64,000 nucleotides of DNA from Clostridium sp. CX1 (GCF_025398335.1 NZ_JAODOO010000002.1:248001-312000); one strand, 5' to 3'. Numbered from the stretch's first letter, positions 16,332 through 26,051 are shown. A program made the numbers and translations. The notes: generated from the letters alone by a model not told the origin.

Positions 16332-17660
16332 CTAAGCAACTTGCTCATTATCCAAATTTATTTTTTCTTTTATCGGTGTTAATTTTGGTAACCCAGTTAA
16401 AATAGCAATAATTGCACATATTCCCATAAGATATGGATAATATAAATATTTCATTACCAAAATTGGTGATATTTTTGCTACACCTGCAGCAACTAATATT
16501 TGAGCTCCATAGGGTATAATTCCTTGTACAAAGCATGAAAAAGTATCTAATAAACTAGCAGTTTTTCTAGGGTCCACGCCAAACCTATCGGCAATATCCT
16601 TTGCTAAAGGTCCCACCATAACAATTGCTACAGTATTATTTGCTGTGCATGCATCTACTATACTTATAAGAGCAGATATGCCAATTTCAGCACCTTTTTT
16701 ACTCTTAATTCTTTTTACAATAAAATTAATGATAAAATCAATACCACCATTGTGTTTAACCAATTCTACTATTCCACTTATTAAAAGGGACATAATAACA
16801 AGGTCAGACATACCTGTAATGCCTTTGCCCACTGACTGAGCGAAACCTACTATATTAAAAGCACCTGTTGCAATTCCAACAACACCAGAAAATACTGTAC
16901 CAAATATCAATACTAGGATTACATTTCCGCCTAATAGAGCACCTACTAAAACGAAAATATATGGCAGCACTTTAACTAATGAGTAACTATAGGCCCCAGT
17001 TAAGGAAATTTCATTTCCACTTGTTATAACAGCAAGTATTACTGTAGTTAAAATAGCTGCTGGAAGAACTATCTTAAAGTTAACTCGAAACTTATCCTTA
17101 AGTTCACAGCCTTGAGTCTTAGTAGCAGCTATAGTGGTATCTGAAATCATTGAAAGGTTATCCCCAAACATAGATCCCCCTACCACTGCTGCTAAAGCAA
17201 GCTCTACTGGAACACCGGTCTTGGCAGCTATTCCTACTGCCATTGGAGCTATTGCGGCAATTGTTCCCATTGAAGTTCCTATAGAAGTAGAAATAAAACA
17301 TGCAATGACAAATACTCCTGCAATCAATATGTTGCCTGGCAATAGACTAAGTCCAAGGTTAACTGTTGAATCAACTGCTCCCATATCTTTTGCTACCTGA
17401 GCAAAGGCACCAGCTAATATAAATATTATACACATTAATATAATATTAGTATCTGCTGCCCCTAGGCAAAATCTCTCAAGTTTAGCATTAAAACTTTCCC
17501 TTTTATTCATAGCTAGGGCTACCAGTGCCGCTAACAAAAATGGCACAGTAACTGGAAGGGCATAAAAATCATTAGTTACAATTCCTGAAATTATGTACAC
17601 TGCTACGAAAACAAAGAAAGGCAATAACGCCCACGGATTTCCTTTTTTACCTTCAATCAT
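16332..17660 (-). CDS. metT: NhaC-superfamily transporter under S-box control, putative methionine transporter MetT
   Basis: A 442-residue membrane protein with about 11 helices of the NhaC Na+/H+ antiporter superfamily. Conserved runs include CFISTSIGTSMGTIAAIAPM, VVGGSMFGDNLSMISDTTIA and the mirror region SIVDACTANNTVAIVMVGPL. The 5' region carries a SAM-I riboswitch, so expression should rise when S-adenosylmethionine is low. NhaC-type proteins under S-box control have been predicted to be methionine transporters (MetT), which fits better than plain Na+/H+ exchange. AGAGGATG is 8 bases before the ATG. Function as a methionine carrier is inference from regulation; the fold assignment is secure. 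Confidence 0.85.
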   Translation of the reverse strand: MIEGKKGNPWALLPFFVFVAVYIISGIVTNDFYALPVTVPFLLAALVALAMNKRESFNAKLERFCLGAADTNIILMCIIFILAGAFAQVAKDMGAVDSTVNLGLSLLPGNILIAGVFVIACFISTSIGTSMGTIAAIAPMAVGIAAKTGVPVELALAAVVGGSMFGDNLSMISDTTIAATKTQGCELKDKFRVNFKIVLPAAILTTVILAVITSGNEISLTGAYSYSLVKVLPYIFVLVGALLGGNVILVLIFGTVFSGVVGIATGAFNIVGFAQSVGKGITGMSDLVIMSLLISGIVELVKHNGGIDFIINFIVKRIKSKKGAEIGISALISIVDACTANNTVAIVMVGPLAKDIADRFGVDPRKTASLLDTFSCFVQGIIPYGAQILVAAGVAKISPILVMKYLYYPYLMGICAIIAILTGLPKLTPIKEKINLDNEQVA

Positions 17661-17751
17661 TATGAGTTCATCCTCTTTTGTATTAATTCAAAACATTCAC
17701 AACTATCAATTATCAGCAAGTTATTATAAGCTTTCACTTAATTTTGGACAA

Positions 17752-17785
17752 TAAAAAAAACTTCTTGGAGATAAATCAAGAAGTC
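17752..17785 (-). terminator. Riboswitch expression-platform terminator
   Basis: On the minus strand, ACTTCTTG / CAAGAAGT followed by TTTTTTTTATTG. It lies directly after the SAM aptamer and upstream of the transporter, as expected for transcriptional attenuation. Confidence 0.85.
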
Positions 17786-17787
17786 TA

Positions 17788-17906
17788 TACCTCTCTCCTC
17801 ATCTTCCAGGTAAAACCTGCTGGATTTAGCACCATTAAAAGCACAATATGCTTTTGGGTTGCCGGGTATCATAGGGCCAGTCCCTCCACCGCTCTTGATA
17901 AGAAGC
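17788..17906 (-). ncRNA. SAM-I (S-box) riboswitch aptamer
   Basis: Read on the minus strand it shows the S-box hallmarks in order: CTTATCAAGAG, GGTGGAGGGACTGGCCC, TATGATACCCGGCAACC, then GGTGCTAAATCC and AGCAGG. The one-base variation TATGATACC for TATGAAACC is tolerated in the class. It binds S-adenosylmethionine and then favours the adjacent terminator, shutting off the downstream NhaC/MetT gene. Confidence 0.95.
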
Positions 17907-18061
17907 AAATATTTAATTTTACTTTTGTATTATATCAATTTAATTAAATAAAGTCAATCATTATTTGAATTAAATCTACTAGAATATTTCATATTTCTCA
18001 CAATAAACAAGAATTATAAAGACAGACTATATTCATATTATCCTAAAAGGAAATCTCCCGA

Positions 18062-18099
18062 ATAAAAAAGAATATAGTCTTATTTTAACTATATTCTTT
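18062..18099 (-). terminator. Intrinsic terminator of deoC
   Basis: AAAGAATATAG / CTATATTCTTT stem with an 11-base loop. On the minus strand it is followed by TTTATTC. A further copy of GACTATATTC at about 18025 could form an alternative longer-range pairing. Confidence 0.75.
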
Positions 18100-18115
18100 A
18101 GTTCAAACAATCTTA

Positions 18116-18769
18116 TTACTTTGTAGATTCTTCTACTATTTTTATTCCGGCACTGGCACCTATTCTATTAGCACCAGCTTCTACCATAGCCATCGCTGTC
18201 TTGAAATCCCTTATTCCACCAGAGGCCTTAACCCCTACTCCACTTCCTACAGTTTTTCTCATTAGAGCTACATTCTCTACTTTTGCACCATCGCTGCTAA
18301 AGCCTGTTGAAGTTTTTACAAAGTCAGCCCCAGCCTTTACTGATAACTCACAAGCCTTTATAATCTCTTCTCTATTTAAAAGGCAGGTCTCAATTATAAC
18401 CTTAACTAAGGCCTTTCCCTTTGCTTTATCTACAACTGCTTTAATATCCTCTTCAACAACAGAGTATTTCTTATCCTTTAAGGCACCTATATTTATTACC
18501 ATGTCAACTTCTTCAGCACCATTGCCAATAGCATTTTCAGTTTCAAAAGCCTTAACTTCTTTAGTATTGGCTCCTAAAGGAAAGCCAATAACAACACAAG
18601 TTTTTACACCTGTTCCTTTTAGATTTTCCTTAACTAAAGCTGTATAGTATGGGTTTACACAAACAGATGCAAATTTATACTCTTTTGCCTCTTTGCACAG
18701 CTTTATTACTTCCTCCTCAGTAGCCTCTGGTTTTAATATTGTATGGTCTATGTATTTTTGTATTTCCAT
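18116..18769 (-). CDS. deoC: Deoxyribose-phosphate aldolase
   Basis: A 217-residue class I aldolase. It contains [51 protein letters not shown], the Schiff-base region [25 protein letters not shown] and [10 protein letters not shown] with the second essential lysine. It cleaves 2-deoxyribose-5-phosphate into glyceraldehyde-3-phosphate and acetaldehyde, feeding deoxynucleosides into glycolysis; the acetaldehyde could be used by AdhE. AAAGGAG precedes the ATG. Single gene, not next to other deo genes here. Confidence 0.96.
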   Translation of the reverse strand: MEIQKYIDHTILKPEATEEEVIKLCKEAKEYKFASVCVNPYYTALVKENLKGTGVKTCVVIGFPLGANTKEVKAFETENAIGNGAEEVDMVINIGALKDKKYSVVEEDIKAVVDKAKGKALVKVIIETCLLNREEIIKACELSVKAGADFVKTSTGFSSDGAKVENVALMRKTVGSGVGVKASGGIRDFKTAMAMVEAGANRIGASAGIKIVEESTK

Positions 18770-18986
18770 CTATATTTATCTCCTTTCAAAATTATATCTA
18801 ATTTTTAAAGTTATAATCAAATCTAAACCTATACTTCTATCTTACGCAACCTTCCTATTCATAATACCATAGTTTTGACTATTTTCACCTTTTAACACTA
18901 AATACTCTTAAATTCAAGTATATTATTTTCAAATCTTCAAACTCTATTTAAGTAAATTTAAAATAATATTAATGGAGTTGGAACTT

Positions 18987-19385
18987 ATGTTTGAAGAATT
19001 TAAGAAATTTGCAGTAAAAGGAAATGTAATTGACCTAGCAGTTGGAGTTGTTATCGGTGGTGCCTTTGGCAAAATTGTCACCTCCCTAGTAAATGATATA
19101 CTTATGCCTATTATAGGACTTTTATTAGGTGGAATAAACTTTACTAACTTAAAATTTGTAATTCGCCCTGCCAAAGGTGGAGCAGCTGAAGCAGCAATTA
19201 AATATGGTCAGTTTATTCAATCTGTTGTAGACTTTTTAATAATTTCTTTTTCTATTTTTATTTTTGTAAAAGCTATATACAGATTCAAGAAAAAAGAGGA
19301 AAAGAAGGAGGAAAAACTTCAAAGTTCTGAGGAAGAAAGACTCCTTGCAGAAATAAGAGATTTACTTAGAGATAACCTAAAGTAA
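18987..19385 (+). CDS. mscL: Large-conductance mechanosensitive channel
   Basis: About 132 residues, the usual MscL length. It starts [20 protein letters not shown], runs into TM1 ([20 protein letters not shown]), a periplasm-type loop, TM2 ([18 protein letters not shown]) and a charged C-terminal helix ([13 protein letters not shown]). The homopentameric pore opens on hypo-osmotic shock to release solutes. I take ATG 18987 because the MFEEF start is family-typical and GGAG lies upstream; ATG 18972 is in frame but less likely. Confidence 0.95.
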   Translation: MFEEFKKFAVKGNVIDLAVGVVIGGAFGKIVTSLVNDILMPIIGLLLGGINFTNLKFVIRPAKGGAAEAAIKYGQFIQSVVDFLIISFSIFIFVKAIYRFKKKEEKKEEKLQSSEEERLLAEIRDLLRDNLK

Positions 19386-19508
19386 TGAATTTATGACCTT
19401 ATTGTTCACTTTTTTATTGTTTATCTAAAGTTTTTAGCTCAAGTTAAGGATATCTTTATAGTATTACCGCTTCAATGGTAGATTTTTAATGAAAAAGCAA
19501 GCTATTTT

Positions 19509-19546
19509 ATATTATTTCTTTAAATTGAAGGAAATAATATTTTTTT
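19509..19546 (+). terminator. Possible terminator downstream of mscL
   Basis: ATATTATTTC / GAAATAATAT stem with a short loop followed by TTTTTT, about 125 bases after mscL. The remaining parts of the 19386-19705 gap are AT-rich without another feature I can support. Confidence 0.55.
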
Positions 19547-19705
19547 GCACAATATTAAGAGTTTAACATACACCTATTATATAGTATAATTTAACTCATA
19601 TCAAAGATATTTAGTTTAAATTTATATCTAACTTTTAAATATAGAGTATGAATTTAATAGCTTCTTATCACATAAAATTATTATAGAAATTTGGAGGTAA
19701 AATTA

Positions 19706-19924
19706 ATGTTCACTTTAATAATCCTAATATCCCTTGCCATATTTTTTATAGTTGGCTTCTTTGTGAGTGTACTAGCTCTTCCGCTGCTGGCAGCTATACT
19801 GCCTATTGTTATAGCCGTTGCTATTCTTTCCTTTGCACTTAAATTGGTCTTTGGAGCTCCTTTATTTATTTTAGCTATAATTATCGCCGCTATTTACTTC
19901 TCAAAAAATAAGAAAAGCAAGTAG
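19706..19924 (+). CDS. Small hydrophobic membrane protein, unknown function
   Basis: A 72-residue protein that is almost wholly hydrophobic, with two or three membrane helices (MFTLIILISLAIFFIVGFF, then a long Leu/Ile/Val/Ala stretch) and a short positively charged tail (SKNKKSK). No family recognised; similar small proteins resemble PspG/YtxH-like or holin-like peptides only in composition. The ATG at 19706 is chosen because GGAGG is 8 bases upstream; an in-frame TTG at 19691 overlaps that site. It has its own terminator. Confidence 0.65.
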   Translation: MFTLIILISLAIFFIVGFFVSVLALPLLAAILPIVIAVAILSFALKLVFGAPLFILAIIIAAIYFSKNKKSK

Positions 19925-19928
19925 AAAA

Positions 19929-19982
19929 AATACACCCTGTATAGAAGACAAAAACCGTCTTTTATATAGGGTATATTTTTTC
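19929..19982 (+). terminator. Intrinsic terminator of the small membrane protein gene
   Basis: Imperfect long stem (ATACACCCTGTATAGAAGAC with GTCTTTTATATAGGGTATAT), loop AAAAACC, then TTTTTCTTCC. Confidence 0.8.
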
Positions 19983-20082
19983 TTCCTGCTGAATGCCTCC
20001 TTTTATGAATTATTAAAGATAAAAATAAATTAATGGGATTAAACACATAATATTATTAACTTTTAATAGATGAGGTGAAATA

Positions 20083-21297
20083 ATGAAGTACGGAATCCCA
20101 AAAATGTCTCTAAATCGTGATATTTTAATTTTGCTGTTATCTATACTTATATTACATATAGGAATTTATATAATCACTCCAATATTTCCTGTTTTACTTA
20201 GCTCAGAAAAAAGACTTACTGCAGCACAAATTGGATTAGTAATTGGAGTGGGTTCATTAGCATCACAGTTAGGTAGTGTACTTGGTGGTTTTTTATCCGA
20301 TAGAGTTGGTAATAGGACAACAATGGTTATAGGAGCGTTATTTCAGTCCTCTGCACTTTTTGGTTACGGCATAAGTAACACATTTTTTCTTATACTTATT
20401 TTTTCTATTGTTAATGGAATTGGAGGAGGCACCTATGCGCCAACAGTAAGAGCAGCTATAGCTTCTATTGCTTCTGATTCCTCTAAAGGCCGTACTACTG
20501 CTTTTTCACTTAGAGGAATAGCAGCAAATATAGGAGTATGCATTGCTGGACTTCTCATTTTATTTCTTTCAAATAAACAATCGATGTTTATTTTTTTTAC
20601 TAGTGCAGCTATATTTTTACTTTTAGCATTGGTAACCTGGATATTTCTTTCTAAGGACTGTGGAGGGAGGGAATGTCCTAAGTTGCCATTAAACAGTTAT
20701 TCCCTCATTTTTAAAAATAGATCTTTTATAATTTTTACAATAATATCCCTTCTTATATCCGCTGTATATGCACAGCTAACCCTTTTGCTACCATTAAGAG
20801 CAGAAGCAGTTTTAAATAATGGAAAGATCGTAGGAAGCATTTGGACTATCACCAGTATTATTGTTATAATTTTTCAAGGATTTATTTCAAAATATATTCT
20901 TCAAAGATTTAGTCCTTTTACATCATTATCTTGGTCAGTATTATTCTTTGGAGCCGGTATATTTTTAATTGGGTTATCTAGTAACTTTCTCTTTCTTACT
21001 TTTAGTGCTATAATTTTCCTCATTGGTGAGATGATGATGCTTCCCACTACAGATAGTCTAACCAGTGAATTTGCTCATGCTGATTTAATCGGCGCCTATT
21101 TTAGTGTTGCCAGCCTGATTTCTGGCTTTGGAACAGCTCTTGGAAATTTCATTGGTGGAAAAATTATTAGTATTTATGGTATAAATTCCTCTATATATCC
21201 CTGGATAGTTTTTGCTATTGCCGCTATTATTGTTTCTGGAATGACTTTTATGACAGGAACATTACACTTGATGAAAAAAGAAATAAGAGAATTATAA
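20083..21297 (+). CDS. Major facilitator superfamily transporter
   Basis: A 404-residue protein with 12 predicted membrane helices. The MFS signature between helices 2 and 3 is GGFLSDRVGNRTTM (the G-x-x-x-D-R-x-G-R-R motif with N for R). The N-terminal half has GIGGGTYAPTVRAAIAS, typical of drug or metabolite H+ antiporters. It probably exports a small molecule; the substrate is unknown. GAGGTG is upstream of the ATG. Single gene with a strong bidirectional terminator. Confidence 0.9.
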   Translation: MKYGIPKMSLNRDILILLLSILILHIGIYIITPIFPVLLSSEKRLTAAQIGLVIGVGSLASQLGSVLGGFLSDRVGNRTTMVIGALFQSSALFGYGISNTFFLILIFSIVNGIGGGTYAPTVRAAIASIASDSSKGRTTAFSLRGIAANIGVCIAGLLILFLSNKQSMFIFFTSAAIFLLLALVTWIFLSKDCGGRECPKLPLNSYSLIFKNRSFIIFTIISLLISAVYAQLTLLLPLRAEAVLNNGKIVGSIWTITSIIVIIFQGFISKYILQRFSPFTSLSWSVLFFGAGIFLIGLSSNFLFLTFSAIIFLIGEMMMLPTTDSLTSEFAHADLIGAYFSVASLISGFGTALGNFIGGKIISIYGINSSIYPWIVFAIAAIIVSGMTFMTGTLHLMKKEIREL

Positions 21298-21298
21298 A

Positions 21299-21338
21299 AA
21301 ACAAATCCGCCTATAGAAAAGAGCGGATTTGTTTTTTT
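21299..21338 (+). terminator. Intrinsic terminator, bidirectional
   Basis: ACAAATCCGC / GCGGATTTGT stem with a 12-base loop, followed by TTTTTT. It separates the MFS gene from the convergent NIF3/CutA-like gene. Confidence 0.85.
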
Positions 21339-21684
21339 ATAAATATTCTATTACAGCATTAGGACTAAGAATTGGAATTGTATTTATAACAGGAACTTCG
21401 TAAGGGTGAACTTTTTTTATAGTTTCAATGACTTTCTTCAAAACTTCTTTTTTGCAGCAAAATTCTACTTTACATTCCTCTGCTTCACAAATTTCTCCTA
21501 CCTCACCTTCAAAAGGATTCGCACCATTCAAAGGTCTCCAGGATCCTGTAACTTTAGACACTGACATGCAGTTATCGTAGTTACCACCTATGGTCAATGC
21601 CCCTATGTCATTAAGATTTCGTCTTAAATCTTTCAGGTACCCCTCTGGAATAAAGGTTTCTACTTTAAAATTATTAAACTCCAT
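21337..21684 (-). CDS. YqfO/NIF3-CutA-like small protein
   Basis: A 115-residue protein with the ferredoxin-like, CutA-related fold found inserted in YqfO/NIF3 proteins and also as a free-standing family. Marker segments are VETFIPEGYLKDLRRNLND, IGGNYDNCMSVSKVTGSWRP, and the terminal KKVHPYEVPVINTIPI, where HPYE-P is strongly conserved. Its biochemical role is unknown; metal or nucleotide binding has been suggested for relatives. It contains a Cys-rich stretch (CEAEECKVEFCCKK) that might bind metal. AAGGAG is upstream. Confidence 0.7.
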   Translation of the reverse strand: MEFNNFKVETFIPEGYLKDLRRNLNDIGALTIGGNYDNCMSVSKVTGSWRPLNGANPFEGEVGEICEAEECKVEFCCKKEVLKKVIETIKKVHPYEVPVINTIPILSPNAVIEYL

Positions 21685-21807
21685 TTCATCTATTCTCCTT
21701 TCACTACTTTACAAGACTATTATGTTCATGAACTTTATATTATATTTTATATTATTTCCTTAATTGTTCAACACTTATAGCAATAAGTGCTTTTAAATTA
21801 TAATAAC

Positions 21808-21840
21808 AAGGAGGATACATAAATTTTGTATCCTCCCTTT
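21808..21840 (-). terminator. Intrinsic terminator of the YcdB/SLH protein gene
   Basis: GGAGGATACA / TGTATCCTCC stem. On the minus strand it is followed by TTGTTATTAT. Confidence 0.75.
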
Positions 21841-21846
21841 ACTTCA

Positions 21847-24174
21847 CTATTTTTGTATGTTTCCTAGAGCAGTGTACACAGCTTTTACTATTTCAGACAT
21901 TGTTACAGTATCCTTTGGCCTGAATTTCCCATCGCCGCTTCCTTCCAAAAGCTTAAGACCGCCAGCTAAAGTAACATATCCAACTTTATCTTCAGCAATT
22001 GTGGTTTTATCGGTATAATTCACATTAAATAGCCCTTTAATCTCAGCTATTTTATCGTAGCCTAACAGCTTTATTAAACTTGCAGCTACTTCCTCTCTTG
22101 TAACTAGTTCATCTCCTTTAAATTCTTCCCTTTTATCTTGGATTATGCCATATCTTACTCCAAATTGTAGATATTTATAGTCAATAGACTCCTTATCTCC
22201 TGTACCACTACTAAAACTAAGCTCATTCATTCCCTTTAAATAAGGGTCATATCCTTTAGCATTAACTAATATTTTAACTAACTGAAGCCTTGTAATTTTA
22301 GAATCCAATTTAAAATCCTTAGTATCTATTATACCTTGAGATGCTAGGATTAGAGCCTCCTTCTCCACAGCAGTACCTTTAACTGCTGCTTTAAAGGTCT
22401 CTAAATTGTTATCAATATTTTCCCCATAAAGATTTAGTAATTTACCATTAGCTGCATCAACAGCATTTATTGGTGAATACCTATTGCCAATAGAGTATAC
22501 AAGCTTCATGTTAGAATCAACCTTACCCCCATTAAAAAGAAGGTATGTAAGGGTTGGCTTGTTGTCTTCTAGAAATATTTTTTTCGCCTCATCTTTACTT
22601 ATAACTTTTTCCGCTGTTGGTAATTCTAATTTATCCTGCCACATATATGAGAAAGAATTTATCTCTCCAGTTTTAGTATCTAAAGTAATATTTATACCAT
22701 CATTGTTATAAGGTACACCGTTATTATTGAAGGCTACCCCGTTTACTGTTCTTCCAAAATTAAAAGTTATATATTTTCTAGCATAATCTTCTGGATAGCT
22801 ATAGCTTTGGTTATTATAATCCTTTTGTTCTGTATTTATTTCCTTGATTCTTTGAGGACAGTTTTTAGCTATAAATTCTATTGCTTTATCGTAAGCCTTT
22901 TCCCAAGTAAGCTGAGGCGTAAAGTTTTCATCTACTTTTTCATTATAATTAAACTTATCTATTCTGACTAATTCTTCTGTTAAAGCATTTATTGATATTT
23001 GCCCTTCTGCTGGTAAGTAATTAGAACTTGCTCCTTTTTTTACATAACTTGCAGACCAGATTTTCATTCCTCTTCCCATATAACCATATTCTTGATCACT
23101 ATAGTTTATAGATTGAATCTCATATCCATCACCGCATAATTCTTTAAGCTTATTGTTTATTACCTCAGTAGCACGTTCACTGCTTATCTCTTTATCTAGT
23201 GTCACCACTGGTTTTCCACCTTTAAATATTTGTTCTTTTTGCGCTTCCGTTATATTTCTGGATTTTATAGTTTGAATTGACTGTCCATTCCAGTTTAGTT
23301 CTTTCCCACTTACTGCATCTATTAAAAATGGAGAGGTTGGATTCTGGATGTAAACAAGCTTTGTTTTATTTTCCTCTGCACCATTAGGTCTTCCAGGATA
23401 GTTATTATAACTTAAATCCATTTCCGTATTTTTATTAAATATTTCTTCTGCAGCCTTTTGTTCTATAGTCTTTTCTTCACCAGGAATCTTTAGGTCACTA
23501 TCCCAGTTAATTTCATAGGATGTAACTTTTCCACTGACTCCATCTACTCCTAAATTAATGTAGTTACCCTCAAAAGGAATTTCCTTTATAGTTCTGTTAT
23601 AGTGAAAAGAATAGTTGGTCATTCCATAGTATTGAATAGAATTTTTATCCTTGAAAAGTTTGATTTCCTTAAATTCTTCTGGATTTATTCTTTTAAGAAA
23701 ATTCTCTCCTATCTCTTTTGCCTGTTCTTCCGTAATTGTTGCCAGTAGTTGAGACCCTTGCTTTTGACTAAATTCATATTTGTTAACATTAAGTATCTTT
23801 CCAGTAGTTCCATCTACAGAAACATTGACGTTAACTTGTTTATCTTCATCATTATTATACCAATGTATGTTCCAAACACTTTTTTTCTGTCCTTGAAAAT
23901 CATTTAAGCTAAAATTCACCTCTGTCCGAAATCTTGTTTCATCAATATTTAACTCAAAGTAATCCGCTAGTATTTTTTTTGCTTTATCCTTTGCCTGTTC
24001 TTGAGATATCTTTGCTTTATCCTTTTCAGATACAATAACAAGCTTGTCCATAACTACTGCTGATGTAGAGGTGGATAAATTGCTGCTGCTATTTAGCTCT
24101 TGGGCAAAAACTGGTTTTGACGATAACAACAAAGCTGCGGTAAGAACAAGTAAAATAGTTCTTTTACTTTTCAT
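21847..24174 (-). CDS. Secreted YcdB/YcdC-repeat protein with C-terminal SLH domains
   Basis: A 775-residue exported protein. MKSKRTILLVLTAALLLSSK with PVFAQE is a signal peptide with a good cleavage site. Residues ~45-600 hold repeated PepSY-like/YcdB-YcdC units, seen as recurring phrases: QAKDKAKKILADYF, ITEEQAKEIGENFLKR, TEAQKEQIF, ISKDEAKKIFLEDN. Residues ~610-770 match S-layer homology domains (DGKFRPKDTVTMSEIVKAVY), which attach proteins to secondary wall polymers. It is thus probably a surface-anchored protein; PepSY-type repeats are often linked to protease inhibition or stabilising roles, but no function is proven. AGGAGG precedes the ATG. Confidence 0.85.
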   Translation of the reverse strand: MKSKRTILLVLTAALLLSSKPVFAQELNSSSNLSTSTSAVVMDKLVIVSEKDKAKISQEQAKDKAKKILADYFELNIDETRFRTEVNFSLNDFQGQKKSVWNIHWYNNDEDKQVNVNVSVDGTTGKILNVNKYEFSQKQGSQLLATITEEQAKEIGENFLKRINPEEFKEIKLFKDKNSIQYYGMTNYSFHYNRTIKEIPFEGNYINLGVDGVSGKVTSYEINWDSDLKIPGEEKTIEQKAAEEIFNKNTEMDLSYNNYPGRPNGAEENKTKLVYIQNPTSPFLIDAVSGKELNWNGQSIQTIKSRNITEAQKEQIFKGGKPVVTLDKEISSERATEVINNKLKELCGDGYEIQSINYSDQEYGYMGRGMKIWSASYVKKGASSNYLPAEGQISINALTEELVRIDKFNYNEKVDENFTPQLTWEKAYDKAIEFIAKNCPQRIKEINTEQKDYNNQSYSYPEDYARKYITFNFGRTVNGVAFNNNGVPYNNDGINITLDTKTGEINSFSYMWQDKLELPTAEKVISKDEAKKIFLEDNKPTLTYLLFNGGKVDSNMKLVYSIGNRYSPINAVDAANGKLLNLYGENIDNNLETFKAAVKGTAVEKEALILASQGIIDTKDFKLDSKITRLQLVKILVNAKGYDPYLKGMNELSFSSGTGDKESIDYKYLQFGVRYGIIQDKREEFKGDELVTREEVAASLIKLLGYDKIAEIKGLFNVNYTDKTTIAEDKVGYVTLAGGLKLLEGSGDGKFRPKDTVTMSEIVKAVYTALGNIQK

Positions 24175-24315
24175 TTAAGAATCCTCCTAGAAATTTAATA
24201 TGGTTATTTATATTATATATTGACAACTAGAAAATAAATGACTAATTGTCAGAAAATTTCAAAGTTTTCCTTAGACAAATAATATTATTTTTCTCGTTTA
24301 TTACCACTATTAGAA

Positions 24316-24358
24316 AAAATCCAGTAGAGCTCTTATATTGAGTTTCTACTGGATTTTA
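24316..24358 (-). terminator. Intrinsic terminator of rnjA
   Basis: Perfect 13-bp stem AAAATCCAGTAGA / TCTACTGGATTTT with a 16-base loop. On the minus strand it ends in TTTTCTAATAG. Confidence 0.75.
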
Positions 24359-24386
24359 AATAAGAACTATTAAATTATTTTACACA

Positions 24387-26051
24387 TTAGATTTCCATAA
24401 TAATAGGAAGAATAATCGGTCTTCTTTTTGTCTTTTCATATAAGAATTTTTCTATTTCCCTCTTCATACCGGATTTTAGCAAATACCAATCTGTTATCCT
24501 ATTATCTAAATTTCTTTCCAATTCTCTTCTAACAATTGATTTTGCTTGATAAATTAATTCTTCTGATTCTTTTACATAAATAAAACCTCTGGTTATAATA
24601 TCAGGACCAGCAATTAAACTATAAGTTTCTTTTTCTATAGTAACCACTACTGTTAAAATACCATCCTGTGCTAGGTGTTTTCTATCTCTAAGAACTATGT
24701 TTCCTACATCTCCAACACCAAGTCCGTCTACAAGTATGGCACCAGTTGGAACATTTCCTGTTATCTTAGCCTCTTCTTCAGATACTTCTAATACCTGGCC
24801 AGATTCTAAAGTATATATGTCCTTCTCTTCCATACCTAGTTTTTGTGCTAAAGCAGAATGGTGAATTAAATGCTTATATTCACCGTGAACTGGCATGAAA
24901 TACTTAGGACGAACTAAGGTGTGAATTAACTTTAATTCCTCCTGATAAGCATGCCCAGATACATGCACTTCCTCTAGAGCCTCATAGATAACATCAGCAC
25001 CTTTTTTAAATAATTGGTTAATTACTCTGGAGATAAATTTTCTATTTCCAGGAATTGGAGAAGCAGAAATAATAATTAAATCCTTAGGTTCAACTCTAAT
25101 CATTCTATGTGTTGAAAAAGCTATTCTAGCAAGGGCAGACATAGACTCTCCCTGGCTGCCTGTAGTGATTATTGTTATTTGCTCATTAGGATAATTGTGT
25201 ATTTTATCTACCGTTGTAAGATATCCCTCCGGTATGTGTAGGTATCCAAGTTCCATAGCTACCTGTGATATATTTTCCATTCCCCTTCCACTAAAAGCTA
25301 TTTTTCTTCCATATTTTATAGAAGCATTAACGATTTGCTGCATTCTATGTATATTGGAAGCAAAGGTTGCCACTATAACTCTTCCTTCTGCTTTAGAGAA
25401 AATTCTAGTTAGGGTGTCTCCTATTACCTTTTCAGAAATAGTATGGCCTTTTCGTTCTACATTTGTACTATCTGCCATAAGTAGCAGTACACCTTCTTTT
25501 CCTAAATCTGAAATACGCTTTAAGTCCATAACAAGACCATCTATAGGTGTATAGTCTATTTTAAAATCACCGGTATGTAATATGATACCAGCTGGTGTGT
25601 GGATAGCAATCGCACAGGAATCTGCTATGCTGTGAGTATTTCTTATAAATTCAACCTTTATATTTTCTAGCTCTACTGTGTCCCCTGGGTTTACCACATT
25701 TAATTCAGAAACTGAAAGTAGATTATGTTCTTTTAATTTTATCCCTACTATTCCTAATGTTAACTTCGTACCATAAACAGGAATATTTAATTGCTTTAAA
25801 AAGTAAGGTAACGAGCCTATATGATCCTCATGTCCATGGGTTAAAAAAATCCCCTTCACCTTATCTGCATTATTTACCAAATAGGTTATATCTGGTATTA
25901 CTAAATCAACACCGTACATATCTTCCTCTGGGAAAGATATTCCACAATCTATAACCATGATTTCATCCTTATATTCAATAGCCGTTATATTTTTACCTAT
26001 TTCTCCAAGACCTCCTAAAGGTATAACCTTTATACTATCGCCCTTGTTCAC
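24387..26051 (-). CDS. rnjA: Ribonuclease J
   Basis: A 554-residue metallo-beta-lactamase/beta-CASP ribonuclease. It opens with VIPLGGLGEIGKN, has the Zn motif THGHEDHIG at about residues 72-80, HTGDFKIDYTP, MADSTNVERKGHT and MPVHGEYKHLIHH, and ends in the RNase J C-terminal domain. It degrades and matures RNA by 5'-3' exonuclease and endonuclease action in the Firmicute degradosome. AGGAGG sits 7 bases before GTG 26051; an adjacent TTG at 26054 is possible. Upstream (26055-26352) is an AT-rich divergent promoter region without a recognised element. Confidence 0.95.
   Translation of the reverse strand: MNKGDSIKVIPLGGLGEIGKNITAIEYKDEIMVIDCGISFPEEDMYGVDLVIPDITYLVNNADKVKGIFLTHGHEDHIGSLPYFLKQLNIPVYGTKLTLGIVGIKLKEHNLLSVSELNVVNPGDTVELENIKVEFIRNTHSIADSCAIAIHTPAGIILHTGDFKIDYTPIDGLVMDLKRISDLGKEGVLLLMADSTNVERKGHTISEKVIGDTLTRIFSKAEGRVIVATFASNIHRMQQIVNASIKYGRKIAFSGRGMENISQVAMELGYLHIPEGYLTTVDKIHNYPNEQITIITTGSQGESMSALARIAFSTHRMIRVEPKDLIIISASPIPGNRKFISRVINQLFKKGADVIYEALEEVHVSGHAYQEELKLIHTLVRPKYFMPVHGEYKHLIHHSALAQKLGMEEKDIYTLESGQVLEVSEEEAKITGNVPTGAILVDGLGVGDVGNIVLRDRKHLAQDGILTVVVTIEKETYSLIAGPDIITRGFIYVKESEELIYQAKSIVRRELERNLDNRITDWYLLKSGMKREIEKFLYEKTKRRPIILPIIMEI

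Noticed and set aside
18201-18647. Open reading frame of 148 codons opposite deoC
   Set aside because: deoC is a complete, well-conserved enzyme. The opposite frame has no family similarity and no start signals.
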